From the NCBI RefSeq assembly GCF_002024165.1, contig NZ_MWQN01000002.1, positions 372,001-436,000 on the forward strand: a DNA stretch of 64,000 nt, read 5' to 3'. The translations under genes and the position numbers were made by a program. Every line of letters begins with the position of its first letter. Position 1 is the first letter of the stretch. A model generated the notes under the pieces. That model was not told the DNA's origin. It was given only the letters and a program-made list of their open reading frames with translations, and searched no databases. Below, piece after piece: positions 17,372 through 26,230 of this stretch. This DNA is from Embleya scabrispora (GTDB taxonomy: Bacteria > Actinomycetota > Actinomycetes > Streptomycetales > Streptomycetaceae).

Positions 17372-17872
17372 TCAGGCTCGGGGGGTGCGGTCGGCGTCCG
17401 CCAGGCGGCGGGTGACGGTCGGGACGACCACGGCCGCGGCCACCAGGTGGGCGCCGCACAACACGAGCTTGGTCGGGATCACGGTGTCGCCGGCCAGGAT
17501 CGGGCTGATCATGGACAGCGCGGTCAGGGCGACGGTGGTGCGCAGGTACGTCCGCGCCGGACGGGCCGCCCGGCGCGCGATCAGCACGGCGAGCAGCGTG
17601 CCGACGCTCATGGCCACCGCCACGCCCATGGCGAACATCCCCACGGTGATCGGCTCCGCCGTCGCCGCGCCGACGTTCCCGGCCCGCATCGGCGTACCGA
17701 GCCCGCGCGCGACCAGCCCGTACACCTCGGTGGCGACCGCCGCGACCGCCCCTGCGGCCACACTGACCAGCCACACCGGCCGGGTCGAGACGAAGGTCGA
17801 GGCAGAGGTCGAGGCCGGGATCGGGGTCGAACGGTCGTGGGCGGCGGGGCTGGTGACGGTCTGGGCGGTCAT
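17372..17872 (-). CDS. DUF6069-type four-helix membrane protein
   Basis: A 166-residue membrane protein with a Ser/Thr-rich cytoplasmic N-terminus and four hydrophobic segments (about 32-52, 73-97, 106-127, 132-152). It matches the DUF6069 family of small actinobacterial membrane proteins, which have no assigned role. The start at 17872 is supported by GAGGAG upstream. It stands alone and converges with the dehydrogenase gene. No functional residue recognised. Confidence 0.7.
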   Translation of the reverse strand: MTAQTVTSPAAHDRSTPIPASTSASTFVSTRPVWLVSVAAGAVAAVATEVYGLVARGLGTPMRAGNVGAATAEPITVGMFAMGVAVAMSVGTLLAVLIARRAARPARTYLRTTVALTALSMISPILAGDTVIPTKLVLCGAHLVAAAVVVPTVTRRLADADRTPRA

Positions 17873-18018
17873 GGCGATCTCCTCGGGCGGTCGTTGCGTT
17901 GTCGTCACCGGGAAGTCGGAGCCGAACCCGGGCTCTCGACACCCCGCGCACAAACTTTTCCGCGCGATTTCAAGGCGACCCGAACCCCGGTCCCCGGTAC
18001 GGGCGTAGGGTCGGTGGC

Positions 18019-18525
18019 ATGGGTGGGCTCGTGGGATTCGCGATGGTCGCCGGCAGCCTTGCCGCCGCGGTGGGCGTGTGTCTGTGGCTCGCCGCCCGCG
18101 TGCGCCGCAGGGGCACCGGCGGCGCGGCCATTCGCGCCGCCATGTCCGCCTATGACGAAGCCCTGCACGGAACCGCGAACGACGCCTACGTGGAGATCCA
18201 GGTCCAGGCGCAGCGCAAGGTGCCGGTGCGGGCGCCCGACGACCCCTGGCGCTCGGCCCGATTCGACCCCGCCGGGCGGGACGACGACCGCACGGCGCCG
18301 CCGGCCCGAGCCCGCGCACGCCGCGCGGCGGTGCGCGGTCGGCTTCGGCGGTTGTGGTCGCGGCGCGCTTCCGCGGATCGGGACCCGGGCGGGGCGCCGC
18401 GACGGGTGGCCGCCGAGGCGACGGGCCCGCGCGTCGGTCGCCGGTTCGCCGCACGATCCCCGCACACCCGCCGGTTCGTCCTGCGTACGCCGACCGTCGG
18501 GCCCGTGCCGATCCCGGTCGGGTAG
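18019..18525 (+). CDS. Small single-pass membrane protein, basic C-terminal tail
   Basis: A 168-residue protein with one N-terminal membrane helix (GLVGFAMVAGSLAAAVGVCL, about 3-24), a conserved-looking segment (AYDEALHGTANDAYVEIQVQ), then a long Arg/Ala/Pro-rich tail with many basic residues. Proteins beginning this way are common in streptomycetes but have no known role. The tail could contact nucleic acid or be disordered. It is followed by a terminator hairpin and then by the promoter region of the sugar ABC operon. Confidence 0.65.
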   Translation: MGGLVGFAMVAGSLAAAVGVCLWLAARVRRRGTGGAAIRAAMSAYDEALHGTANDAYVEIQVQAQRKVPVRAPDDPWRSARFDPAGRDDDRTAPPARARARRAAVRGRLRRLWSRRASADRDPGGAPRRVAAEATGPRVGRRFAARSPHTRRFVLRTPTVGPVPIPVG

Positions 18526-18548
18526 TTCGTCGCGGCCCCTTTCGGCGT

Positions 18549-18577
18549 GACGGCGTCGTCCTTCGCACGACGCCGTC
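18549..18577. terminator. Hairpin terminator after the small membrane protein gene
   Basis: Perfect 11-bp stem (GACGGCGTCGT / ACGACGCCGTC) with loop CCTTCGC, 24 bases beyond the stop. Confidence 0.75.
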
Positions 18578-18820
18578 CCCGCCCGCTCCCCCTGCGCCGG
18601 GCACTTCGGCATCTGCCGCCACCGCTCGGGGCACGGTAGTCCCGGCCCGACCGGGCGATCCCCGCGGCCCCGACTCCACCGACCAACCGGTCCTGCCGGC
18701 CCCGGGTCCGCCCCACACCACATCGCCGCGCCCGCACGGCCTCGCCGCCGACGCCGCGAAAAGTTGCCTCACCCGGCCGAATGCCCAGGCCCGGGCCCAC
18801 GAACGCGCCCGTTGCCGCCC

Positions 18821-18841
18821 TAAGTTGTGGCTCGGAACTTA
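18821..18841. promoter_or_regulatory. Candidate ROK repressor operator
   Basis: TAAGTT-N9-AACTTA, perfect 6-bp arms, about 190 bases upstream of the binding-protein gene. ROK repressors of the XylR/NagC type bind AT-rich inverted repeats of this kind, and a ROK gene ends the operon. A second symmetric element, GTTGT-CGCCC-ACAAC, lies at 18888-18902. Confidence 0.55.
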
Positions 18842-19029
18842 ATTTCCTCCCATGTGAGGTCTGGCGAACACCCCGTGTGGCTATTACGTTGTCGCCCACA
18901 ACATTTACGGCGCGGTCGCCGCATACTGTCGACCGCTCACCCCTGCGCACAGCTCCGCACGCCGCACCACTCCGTGACGCCATCACGTCCCCCGCCGGCC
19001 CCACCGGCGTGTGCCCGAAGGGATCCACC

Positions 19030-20160
19030 ATGCGCAAGAGGTTCCTCGTGTCCGTCTCCGCCTGTGTGCTGGTCGCCGCCGGCACCCTGTCCGCCTGCTC
19101 GGACACCTCCGGTTCCGGATCCGGGTCCACCGGTGCCACCGGCGCGTCCGGTCCCGCCGGCGGCAACGGCAAGAAGGCGAAGATCGGCGTGATCCTCCCG
19201 GACAGCAAGACCTCGGGTCGCTGGGAGACCAACGACCGCAAGTACCTGACCGAGGCGTTCAAGGCCGCCGGCGTCGACTACGACATCCAGAACGCCCAGG
19301 GTGACAAGTCCCAGTTCCAGACCCTCGCCGACCAGATGATCACCAACGGCGCCACCGTTCTGATCATCGTCAACCTGGACAGTGGCACCGGAAAGGCCGT
19401 ACTGGACAAGGCGAAGTCGCAGGGTGTGGCGACCATCGACTACGACCGGCTGACCCTGGGCGGCAGCGCCCAGTACTACGTCAGCTTCGACAACGTGAAG
19501 GTCGGCACGCTGATGGGCCAGGGCATCGAGAAGTGCCTGTCCGCCGCCGGCGCGCAAAAGCCCACCATCGCGATGCTCAACGGCTCGGCCACGGACAACA
19601 ACGCGACGCTGCTCAAGCAGGGCTACGACGGGGTGCTCAAGCCGAAGTTCGACTCCGGCGAGTACGTGAAGGGCCCGGACCAGGCCGTCCCGGACTGGAA
19701 CAACACCGAGGGCGCCAACATGTTCGAGCAGATGCTCACCCAGTCGCCGAACATCTCCGGCGTGGTGGCCGCGAACGACGGCCTGGGCAACGCGGCGATC
19801 TCGATCCTGAAGAAGCAGAAGCTCAACGGTCGGGTTCCGGTCACCGGTCAGGACGCGGAGACCACCGCGCTGCAGAACATCCTGGTCGGCGACCAGTGCA
19901 TGACCGTCTACAAGGCGATCAAGAAGGAGGCCGACGCGGTCTCCGGTCTGGCCGTGGCGCTGGCCAAGGGCCAAAAGCCCAGCGTGCCCGCCACCGTGCG
20001 CGACCCCGAGGGCAAGCGCGACGTGCCGTCCGTACTCCTGGAGCCGCTGGCGATCTACAAGGAGAACGTCAAGGACGTCGTCGCCGACGGCTACGTCACC
20101 AAGGACACCCTGTGCACCGGCGCCTACGCCGCCAAGTGCACCGAGTTCGGCGTCAACTGA
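19030..20160 (+). CDS. xylF: Sugar ABC transporter substrate-binding lipoprotein (XylF-like)
   Basis: A 376-residue lipoprotein of the periplasmic-binding-protein I family. The lipobox is LSAC (Cys23), followed by a Gly/Ser linker. KIGVILPDSKTSGRWETNDR and the later GVVAANDGLGNAAISILKK and VTGQDAETTALQNIL segments are the ligand-hinge motifs of XylF-like xylose/ribose receptors. It delivers a pentose or related sugar to the ATPase/permease pair encoded next. It is the first gene of an operon ending in a ROK regulator. A stable hairpin follows its stop and may keep this transcript more abundant than the rest. Substrate inferred as xylose-like. Confidence 0.88.
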   Translation: MRKRFLVSVSACVLVAAGTLSACSDTSGSGSGSTGATGASGPAGGNGKKAKIGVILPDSKTSGRWETNDRKYLTEAFKAAGVDYDIQNAQGDKSQFQTLADQMITNGATVLIIVNLDSGTGKAVLDKAKSQGVATIDYDRLTLGGSAQYYVSFDNVKVGTLMGQGIEKCLSAAGAQKPTIAMLNGSATDNNATLLKQGYDGVLKPKFDSGEYVKGPDQAVPDWNNTEGANMFEQMLTQSPNISGVVAANDGLGNAAISILKKQKLNGRVPVTGQDAETTALQNILVGDQCMTVYKAIKKEADAVSGLAVALAKGQKPSVPATVRDPEGKRDVPSVLLEPLAIYKENVKDVVADGYVTKDTLCTGAYAAKCTEFGVN

Positions 20161-20182
20161 CCGTACGGGCCCCGCGATCGCG

Positions 20183-20214
20183 CCGGAACCGACACCCACG
20201 AGGGTCGGTTCCGG
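20183..20214 (+). promoter_or_regulatory. Intra-operon hairpin after the binding-protein gene
   Basis: Perfect 11-bp stem (CCGGAACCGAC / GTCGGTTCCGG) with a 10-base loop, between the binding-protein and ATPase genes. Such hairpins commonly protect the upstream message or attenuate the downstream one, giving excess receptor over membrane components. Confidence 0.7.
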
Positions 20215-20259
20215 TCGGCGCGTCCCACCCCTGCCGCCCCCAAGCGAGGAGCCCGCATC

Positions 20260-21069
20260 GTGGCCCTGTCCCCCACCCCCGCCCCGCCGCCCGCGGCCAA
20301 TCCCGTGCTCGAACTGCGCGGCGTCAACAAGAGCTTCGGCGCCGTCCACGTACTGCGCGACGTCGACCTGTCCGTGTACGAGGGCCAGGTGACCGCGCTC
20401 GTCGGCGACAACGGCGCGGGCAAGTCGACCCTGGTCAAGTGCATCGGCGGGATCCACACCGCCGACTCCGGCGAATACTTCTTCGACGGTGCGCCGGTCA
20501 CCGTGCACAGCCCGCGCGACGCGTCCGACCTGGGCGTCGAGATCGTCTACCAGGACCTCGCCCTGTGCGACAACCTCGACATCGTGCAGAACATGTTCCT
20601 CGGTCGGGAACGCCGGCGCGGCTGGGTGCTCGACGAGGACAGCATGGAGCAGATCGCCGAGGAGACCCTGGCGGGCCTGTCCGTACGCACCGTCTCCTCG
20701 ATCCGCCAGCGCGTCTCCAGCCTCTCCGGCGGCCAGCGCCAGACCGTGGCCATCGCCAAGGCGGTGCTGTGGAACAGCAAGGTCGTGGTGCTGGACGAAC
20801 CCACCGCCGCGCTGGGCGTGTCGCAGACCGCGCAGGTGCTCGAACTGGTCCGCCGGCTCGCCGACAACGGCCTGGCCGTCGTACTCATCTCGCACAACAT
20901 GAACGACGTGTTCGCGGTCGCCGACCGGATCGCGGTGCTCTACCTGGGCCGTACCGCCGCCCAGGTCAACGCGGGTGAGATCACCCATTCCCAGATCGTC
21001 GAACTCATCACGTCGGGACAGACCGAGGCATTCGGTCCCGGTGCCGGTCGAAACGGAGTGAACCGATGA
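20260..21069 (+). CDS. xylG: Sugar ABC transporter ATP-binding protein (XylG-like)
   Basis: A 269-residue ATPase with a single ABC domain: Walker A GDNGAGKST (near 50), Q-loop YQDLALCDNLDIVQN, signature LSGGQRQTVAIAKA, Walker B VVVLDEPTAALG, and switch His in ISHNMND. Classical XylG/RbsA proteins are about 500 residues with two ABC domains, so this one-domain form must act as a homodimer. That form is common in actinobacterial pentose transporters. The GTG start at 20260 has GCGAGGAG upstream. Its stop overlaps the permease start by four bases. Confidence 0.9.
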   Translation: MALSPTPAPPPAANPVLELRGVNKSFGAVHVLRDVDLSVYEGQVTALVGDNGAGKSTLVKCIGGIHTADSGEYFFDGAPVTVHSPRDASDLGVEIVYQDLALCDNLDIVQNMFLGRERRRGWVLDEDSMEQIAEETLAGLSVRTVSSIRQRVSSLSGGQRQTVAIAKAVLWNSKVVVLDEPTAALGVSQTAQVLELVRRLADNGLAVVLISHNMNDVFAVADRIAVLYLGRTAAQVNAGEITHSQIVELITSGQTEAFGPGAGRNGVNR

Positions 21070-22331
21070 CGAGCAGCGCCCTGCCTCTCGCCGACGGCGG
21101 CAGCGGAACCGGTGCCCCCGAATCGCCGGTGGTCGCACACATCAAGGACTACCTCGCCCGGCTGCGCGGCGGCGACACCGGCGCGATGCCCGCGGTGCTC
21201 GGCCTGGTCGTGCTGTGCACGGTCTTCGCCATCATGCGCCCCAAGTTCCTCAGCGCGGGCAACTTCGCCAACCTGTTCACCCAGGGCGCCGCGGTCACCG
21301 TGATCGCGATGGGGCTGATCTTCGTCCTGGTCCTGGGTGAGATCGACCTGTCCGCGGGCTTCGCCAGCGGGGTGTGCGCGGCGGTGCTCGCCGTGCTGCT
21401 CACCGAACACGACTGGCCCTGGTATGCCGCCGTACTCGCCGCGCTGGTCGTGGGCATGGTGATCGGCCTGGTCCTGGGTGTGCTGGTGGCCAAGGTCGGC
21501 ATCCCCTCCTTCGTGGTCACCCTCGGCGCGTTCCTGGCCTTCCAGGGCGTGTCGCTGCTGCTGGTCAAGGGCGGCACCAACGTGCCGGTGCGCGACTCGA
21601 CCATTCTGGCCATCTCCAACCGCAACCTCGCCCCGATCGTCGGCTGGCTGCTGGCCGCCGCCGCGGTCGCCGGATACGGGGTCGTGCACGTGCGCCGCAA
21701 CCGCAGCCGGGCGCGCCGCGGGCTGAGCGCCGAGCCGATCGCGATCACCGGCCTGCGGATCGGCATGCTCGCCGTGCTGGTCGGCCTCGCCGTGTACGTC
21801 CTCAACCAGGAGCGCAGCCGCAACACGGTGATCTCCTCGCTGCGGGGCGTGCCGATCGTGGTACCGGTGCTGGTGATCCTGCTCCTGGTCGGCACGTTCG
21901 TGCTGCGCCGCACCCCGTACGGGCTGAGCCTGTACGCGGTGGGCGGCAACCGCGAGGCGGCCCGGCGGGCCGGGATCAACGTGGACCGGGTGCGCATCTC
22001 GGCGTTCGTGATCTGCTCCACGATGGCCGCGATCGGCGGCATCGTCGCCGCCTCGCGGGCCAACTCGGTCGACTCCAACACCGGCGGCAGCAACGTGCTG
22101 TTGTACGCCGTGGGCGCCGCGGTGATCGGCGGCACCAGCCTGTTCGGCGGCAAGGGGCGGGTGTTGGACGCGGTGCTCGGCGGCGCGGTGGTCGCGGTGA
22201 TCGACAACGGCATGGGGCTCATGGGGTACAGCGCCGGCGTCAAGTACGTTGTGACCGGCGTCGTGCTGCTCCTCGCCGCCGGGGTCGACGCCCTGTCGCG
22301 GCGGCGGGCCGAAGCCGCCGGGCTGCGGTGA
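21066..22331 (+). CDS. xylH: Sugar ABC transporter permease (XylH-like)
   Basis: A 421-residue inner-membrane permease of the BPD_transp_2 (ribose/xylose) family with about 10-12 membrane segments. IFVLVLGEIDLSAGFASGV and the EAA-like cytoplasmic loop YAVGGNREAARRAGINVDR are characteristic, as are AVIGGTSLFGGKGRVLDAVLG and DNGMGLM. A longer central loop rich in Arg (HVRRNRSRARRG) is typical of XylH relative to RbsC. The start overlaps the ATPase stop (ATGA), indicating translational coupling. Forms the channel for the sugar delivered by the upstream lipoprotein. Confidence 0.9.
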   Translation: MTSSALPLADGGSGTGAPESPVVAHIKDYLARLRGGDTGAMPAVLGLVVLCTVFAIMRPKFLSAGNFANLFTQGAAVTVIAMGLIFVLVLGEIDLSAGFASGVCAAVLAVLLTEHDWPWYAAVLAALVVGMVIGLVLGVLVAKVGIPSFVVTLGAFLAFQGVSLLLVKGGTNVPVRDSTILAISNRNLAPIVGWLLAAAAVAGYGVVHVRRNRSRARRGLSAEPIAITGLRIGMLAVLVGLAVYVLNQERSRNTVISSLRGVPIVVPVLVILLLVGTFVLRRTPYGLSLYAVGGNREAARRAGINVDRVRISAFVICSTMAAIGGIVAASRANSVDSNTGGSNVLLYAVGAAVIGGTSLFGGKGRVLDAVLGGAVVAVIDNGMGLMGYSAGVKYVVTGVVLLLAAGVDALSRRRAEAAGLR

Positions 22332-22387
22332 CGCCGCCCTCCCCCTCGATCGACGCCACGGATGAGAAAGGCAGGGTCCGCAGCCCG

Positions 22388-23572
22388 ATGCGCGCAGCGC
22401 CCACCCAGGAGGACATCCGCAGGCAGAACCTGGGGGCGCTGCTGCGCCATGTGCACGTGCTCGGCCCCACCTCCCGGGCCCGGCTGACCGCCGGCATGGG
22501 CCTGAACCGCAGCACGATCGGCGCGCTGACCACGGAACTCGCGGCTGCCGGGCTGATCGTCGAGGAGGCGCCGCGCGACACCTCCGGCGGCGGGCGGGGC
22601 CGGCCCTCGCTCGTGGTCCGGGCCCAGTCGCAGCGGGTGTACGTGTACGCCTTCACGATCGGCGTGGACCGGTTGGTCGCGGCCCGGGTCGGGCTCGGCG
22701 GGGTGGTCCTGGACCGCCGCGAACTCCAGCGCCCGGGCAGCGGGTTCTCGCCGAAGGAGGTGGCCGAGGCGCTCGGCGGGTTCGTCGCGCAGATGCGACT
22801 GAGCGCGCCGCACGACGGGGCGTGCGTGGGCGCGGGGGTGGCGGTGTGCGCGATGGTGCGCGGCTCGGACGGCACGATTCCCGAGGGGCCCACCCAGGAC
22901 TGGCGCAACGAGCCGCTGGGGGAGCGGCTTTCGGCGGCGATCGGGTCGGTGGTCATGGTCGGCAACGACGCCGACCTGGGGGTGGTGGCCGAGCACACCC
23001 GGGGCGCGGCGGTGGGCTGCGACGACGTGATCTACCTGCACGGCGACGTGTGCATCGGCGGCGGCATCCTGTCCGCCGGGCGGCCGGTGGCCGGCGGCGA
23101 CGGGTACGCGGGCGAGGTCGGGCACATGGTGGTCAATCCGGACGGCCGGCCGTGTCGGTGCGGGGCGCGCGGGTGCTGGGAGGCCGAGATCGGCGAGTTC
23201 GCGCTCACCCGGGGCACCGCGAAGCACGCGATCGGCGGTCTGGCGGAGGCGGCGGCGCGCGGCGACCACGACGCGGAGGAGGGGATGCGCCGGGTCGGCG
23301 ACTGGCTCGGCCTGGGCGTGGCCAACCTGGTCAACATCCTCAACCCGCAGATGGTGGTGTTCGGCGGCACGCTGCGCGAGGTGTACCTGGCCACCGCCGC
23401 GCAGGTGCGCAGTCGGCTCAACCGCACCAGCCTGTCGGTCACCCGCGAACACCTCAAACTGCGCACGGCGGCCCTCGGCGACGACGCCCCGCTGTACGGC
23501 GCCGCCGAACTGGCCTTCGCCCGCCTGCTGGACAACCCCCTGGAATCGGGGCTGGCGCCGGCGGCGGGGTAG
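22388..23572 (+). CDS. ROK family transcriptional repressor (XylR-like)
   Basis: A 394-residue regulator: N-terminal winged helix (GPTSRARLTAGMGLNRSTIGA), then a ROK sugar-kinase-like fold with VVMVGNDADLGVVAEH and the zinc-binding motif GHMVVNPDGRPCRCGARGCWE (His-x9-CxCGxxGCxE type). It is the fourth gene of the operon and the probable repressor, released by the transported sugar. The ATG at 22388 is preferred because the conserved sequence begins there. A GTG at 22328, overlapping the permease stop, is also possible and would add 20 residues. Candidate operators lie at 18821-18902. Confidence 0.85.
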   Translation: MRAAPTQEDIRRQNLGALLRHVHVLGPTSRARLTAGMGLNRSTIGALTTELAAAGLIVEEAPRDTSGGGRGRPSLVVRAQSQRVYVYAFTIGVDRLVAARVGLGGVVLDRRELQRPGSGFSPKEVAEALGGFVAQMRLSAPHDGACVGAGVAVCAMVRGSDGTIPEGPTQDWRNEPLGERLSAAIGSVVMVGNDADLGVVAEHTRGAAVGCDDVIYLHGDVCIGGGILSAGRPVAGGDGYAGEVGHMVVNPDGRPCRCGARGCWEAEIGEFALTRGTAKHAIGGLAEAAARGDHDAEEGMRRVGDWLGLGVANLVNILNPQMVVFGGTLREVYLATAAQVRSRLNRTSLSVTREHLKLRTAALGDDAPLYGAAELAFARLLDNPLESGLAPAAG

Positions 23573-23899
23573 GGGGCCCGGCGGCGGGATACGGGGTGAG
23601 GCGTCGGCGGCGCGCGCCCACGATCGGGTGGACTCGGCGCGCCGAATCCGCCGTCCGGGTGACCGTTCGGGGCGCCCGGCGTGGCGCGCCCTGTTTCATG
23701 GTCCCCGTGCGGGCCGCCGAGTCCGGAGGATGCATCGCGCCCGAGCATCCCCCGAACCCGGCGGCCGGCGCCCCGAAGCCCTCGACGCCCCACCGGCGTT
23801 CGGCGCCGGCGCCGCCCCCGCCCCGGGGCGGGTTTGCCGCGTACGATCCCGGGCAGCGGGCGACGGAGCGGCGATCCACGAGCAGCACCGGGAGTCGGC
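23573..23899. other. Intergenic region, no gene seen
   Basis: About 330 very GC-rich bases between the ROK gene and the SDR gene. I see no coding pattern beyond chance open frames and no clear operator. Short GGCGCGCC-like palindromes occur near 23637 and 23683. Confidence 0.4.
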
Positions 23900-24817
23900 A
23901 TGGCCACGAGCACCCTCCGCGACCGGGTCGCACTGGTCGCCGGAGCCACCCGAGGCGCCGGCCGCGGCGTCGCGGTCGAACTCGGCGCGGCCGGCGCGAC
24001 CGTGTACGTCACCGGCCGCAGCACCCGCGGGCAACGCTCCGAGTACGACCGCCCGGAGACCATCGAGGACACCGCCGATCTGGTCACCGCCGCCGGCGGC
24101 CACGGTATCGCGGTGCCCACCGACCACCTGGAACCGGCGCAGGTCCGGGCGCTGATCGAGCGGATCGACGCCGAGCGGGGTCGCCTCGACGTGCTGGTCA
24201 ACGACATCTGGGGCGGCGAGAAGTTGTTCGCCTGGGACACCCCGCTCTGGGAACACGACCTGGACGACGGGCTGCGCATCCTGCGCCTGGCCGTGGACAC
24301 GCACGCGATCACCAGCCATTGCGCCCTGCCGCTGCTGCTGCGCACGCCCGGCGGCCTGGTGGTGGAGATGACCGACGGCACCAACGCGTACAACCGCGAC
24401 AACTACCGGGTGTCCTTCTTCTACGACCTGGCCAAGTCGGCGGTGTTGCGGATGGCCTTCGCGCTCGGCCACGAACTCGGCCCGCGCGGCGCCACCGCCG
24501 TCGCCCTCACCCCGGGATGGCTGCGCTCGGAGATGATGCTCGACGCGTACAAGGTGACCGAGGCGAACTGGCGCGACGCCCTGAAGGTGCAGCCGCACTT
24601 CGGCATCTCCGAGTCCCCGGCGTACGTGGGCCGAGCCGTGGCGGCGCTGGCCGCCGACCCCGACGTGGCCCGCTGGAACGGGCAGTCCCTCTCCAGCGGG
24701 CAACTCGCCGGCGTGTACGGCTTCACCGACACGGACGGCAGCCGCCCCGACGCCTGGCGCTATCTGGTCGAGGTCCAGGACCGCGACCTGCCCGCCGACC
24801 AGACCGGTTACCGCTGA
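23900..24817 (+). CDS. Short-chain dehydrogenase, DHRS1-like
   Basis: A 305-residue SDR. The cofactor motif VALVAGATRGAGRGVAVELG is followed by RSTRG, suggesting NADPH. The usual NNAG is replaced by VNDIWGGE, which is typical of the DHRS1-like branch. The catalytic pair is in FFYDLAKSAV (Tyr-x3-Lys). The extended C-terminus (SLSSGQLAGVYGFTDTDGS) is also characteristic of that branch. The start at 23900 follows GGGAG. It stands alone downstream of the sugar operon and upstream of a decayed dehydrogenase. Substrate unknown. Confidence 0.85.
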   Translation: MATSTLRDRVALVAGATRGAGRGVAVELGAAGATVYVTGRSTRGQRSEYDRPETIEDTADLVTAAGGHGIAVPTDHLEPAQVRALIERIDAERGRLDVLVNDIWGGEKLFAWDTPLWEHDLDDGLRILRLAVDTHAITSHCALPLLLRTPGGLVVEMTDGTNAYNRDNYRVSFFYDLAKSAVLRMAFALGHELGPRGATAVALTPGWLRSEMMLDAYKVTEANWRDALKVQPHFGISESPAYVGRAVAALAADPDVARWNGQSLSSGQLAGVYGFTDTDGSRPDAWRYLVEVQDRDLPADQTGYR

Positions 24818-24854
24818 TCCCCCACCCGACTCGACCCACCGTGCGCACCCGGGC

Positions 24855-25145
24855 TCAGCCCATGGTGAGCACCGCCTCGCCCCGAACCCGACGGCCGAGC
24901 AACATCGCGGTGGCCTCGCCGACGCTGCTCCAATCCGGCTGCCAGTCCACGAGGGCGTGCGGTCGCCCGTCCGCGACCAGGCACACCACGTGGGCCGGCG
25001 AGATGACGCAACAACCCGGTCAACAGCGCCCGCCGACGTTGTTCACCACCACGTCCAGCGTGGCGTCAAGGTCGCCGGGGCCGGCGAGCACCCGCTCCGC
25101 GCCGGACTCCGCCAACCCCTCGCCCCGCTCGGGACCGCCGAGTGA
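24855..25145 (-). pseudogene. Remnant of a zinc-binding/quinone-type (MDR) dehydrogenase
   Basis: Three minus-strand frames read in succession give the C-terminal half of a medium-chain dehydrogenase: GGPERGEGLAESGAERVLAG with DLDATLDVVVNNVGG (Rossmann part), then after a frameshift LLTGLLRHLAGPRG, then after another VVCLVADGRPHALVDWQPDW and SSVGEATAMLLGRRVRGEAV before a TGA at 24855. A weak further trace (AVGVGQLGF) may reach about 25260. The N-terminal catalytic domain is absent. The remnant borders the DUF262/DUF3696 island, consistent with disruption on insertion and later decay (inference). Confidence 0.7.
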
Positions 25146-25270
25146 CCACGCCCGACCACACCTTGATTTACGACGACAGCACGCACGAAAACCACTCCCA
25201 CGATCGGGTCCACCTACCGTCGAACCCCAACTGCCCCACCCCGACGGCATTCCGTCCCGCCGGGTGGTAA

Positions 25271-26230
25271 TCAGGTGTCCAGGTGCTCGTCGAAGACGCC
25301 CACGAGGATGCGACCCCCGTACTCGGGAATCGGAAGGGAAAAATGCACACGGTCGACGTTCCACAATCGCTTGCCGTGCCATTCACAGCGGTGAAGCACA
25401 CCTTGGTACTCGACGTTTCGTTGCTCCCATGCTCTCGCGTTCTTCTTCGTCTGCGGACTCTCCGGTGAAATGTCGAAGCCGCGTGCCGCAAACTCGGCGA
25501 TGACGCGGCTCTGGTCACCCTTGTGTCGCTCCAGCGCGTCGCCGAAGTGGTCGTTCAGGAGGCCGAGTAGTTCCACCAACCAGGGCAGGATCTCGGCGTA
25601 GTCGCCCTTGAAGCGACGGAAGTCGAGTGCGTCGGCGAAGATCAGGTCTGCGAACGCGCTGCCTGCCAAGTGAAGGAACGCATCCGGTGGCACGCACTCC
25701 CGTACGAGGATTCCCCGTCGAAATCCGGTCAACTCGTCGACATCGGTCAGAACGTGGAGGTCCACTGACTCGTGCCTGTGGACCACAGTGATCCATCCCG
25801 ATGGCCAGAACCCGGTCGACAGGACCAAACACGACATCGCGCGCCCGGCAACGGCCTGCGCAAGGGCGTGCGCCATGCCCCACGAGGGTTCACGTTCGAC
25901 GCCTGCCACGACGACAGGTTGGGGAATCTCGTCGTCCCGAGGCTCGATCGTGCGGCACTTGTCCACCAATGTGGCCAGCCGCACCCGGGCATCCCGGGAC
26001 ACTATTCCATCGGATGCGTACCGAAGCGTCGCGAGGGTAATCGAACCCCAGCACGGCACGTCGTACGCCAGGTCCATGATGGCCACCTGCCGTCCGTCCG
26101 CCAGTTCTTCCAATAAATCGGCGAACGTGTCCACACAACGCACCAACTGGACGTCGGTCAGGCCGCGGCAATCCAGGCCGGCCTCGTCGACCACTACACG
26201 ATAGGAGTCATCGCCGGCGTCGGCGCGCAT
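25271..26230 (-). CDS. Unknown third protein of the DUF262/DUF3696 unit
   Basis: A 319-residue soluble protein with no family I can name. The N-terminal part (FADLLEELADGRQVAIMDLA, then LRYASDG) and middle part are of mixed alpha/beta composition. Near the C-terminus, CEWHGKRLWNVDRVHFSLPI and ILVGVFDEHLDT form a Trp-His-x-Lys ... Arg-Val-His-Phe ... Gly ... His-Leu pattern that recalls compact RelE-like or nucleic-acid-acting modules, but this is only a resemblance. No signal peptide or membrane segment. Its start lies 23 bases inside the ATPase gene, so the two are co-translated. Codon use is much less GC-biased than in neighbours outside the unit. Possible effector or adaptor of the system. 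Confidence 0.7.
   Translation of the reverse strand: MRADAGDDSYRVVVDEAGLDCRGLTDVQLVRCVDTFADLLEELADGRQVAIMDLAYDVPCWGSITLATLRYASDGIVSRDARVRLATLVDKCRTIEPRDDEIPQPVVVAGVEREPSWGMAHALAQAVAGRAMSCLVLSTGFWPSGWITVVHRHESVDLHVLTDVDELTGFRRGILVRECVPPDAFLHLAGSAFADLIFADALDFRRFKGDYAEILPWLVELLGLLNDHFGDALERHKGDQSRVIAEFAARGFDISPESPQTKKNARAWEQRNVEYQGVLHRCEWHGKRLWNVDRVHFSLPIPEYGGRILVGVFDEHLDT

Larger units (their letters stand above)
18526..19029. other. Intergenic region upstream of the sugar ABC operon
   Basis: About 500 bases without a gene. It holds a terminator hairpin at 18549-18577 and two candidate operators at 18821-18841 and 18888-18902. The last 200 bases are clearly richer in A and T than the flanks, as expected for a promoter. 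Confidence 0.55.
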
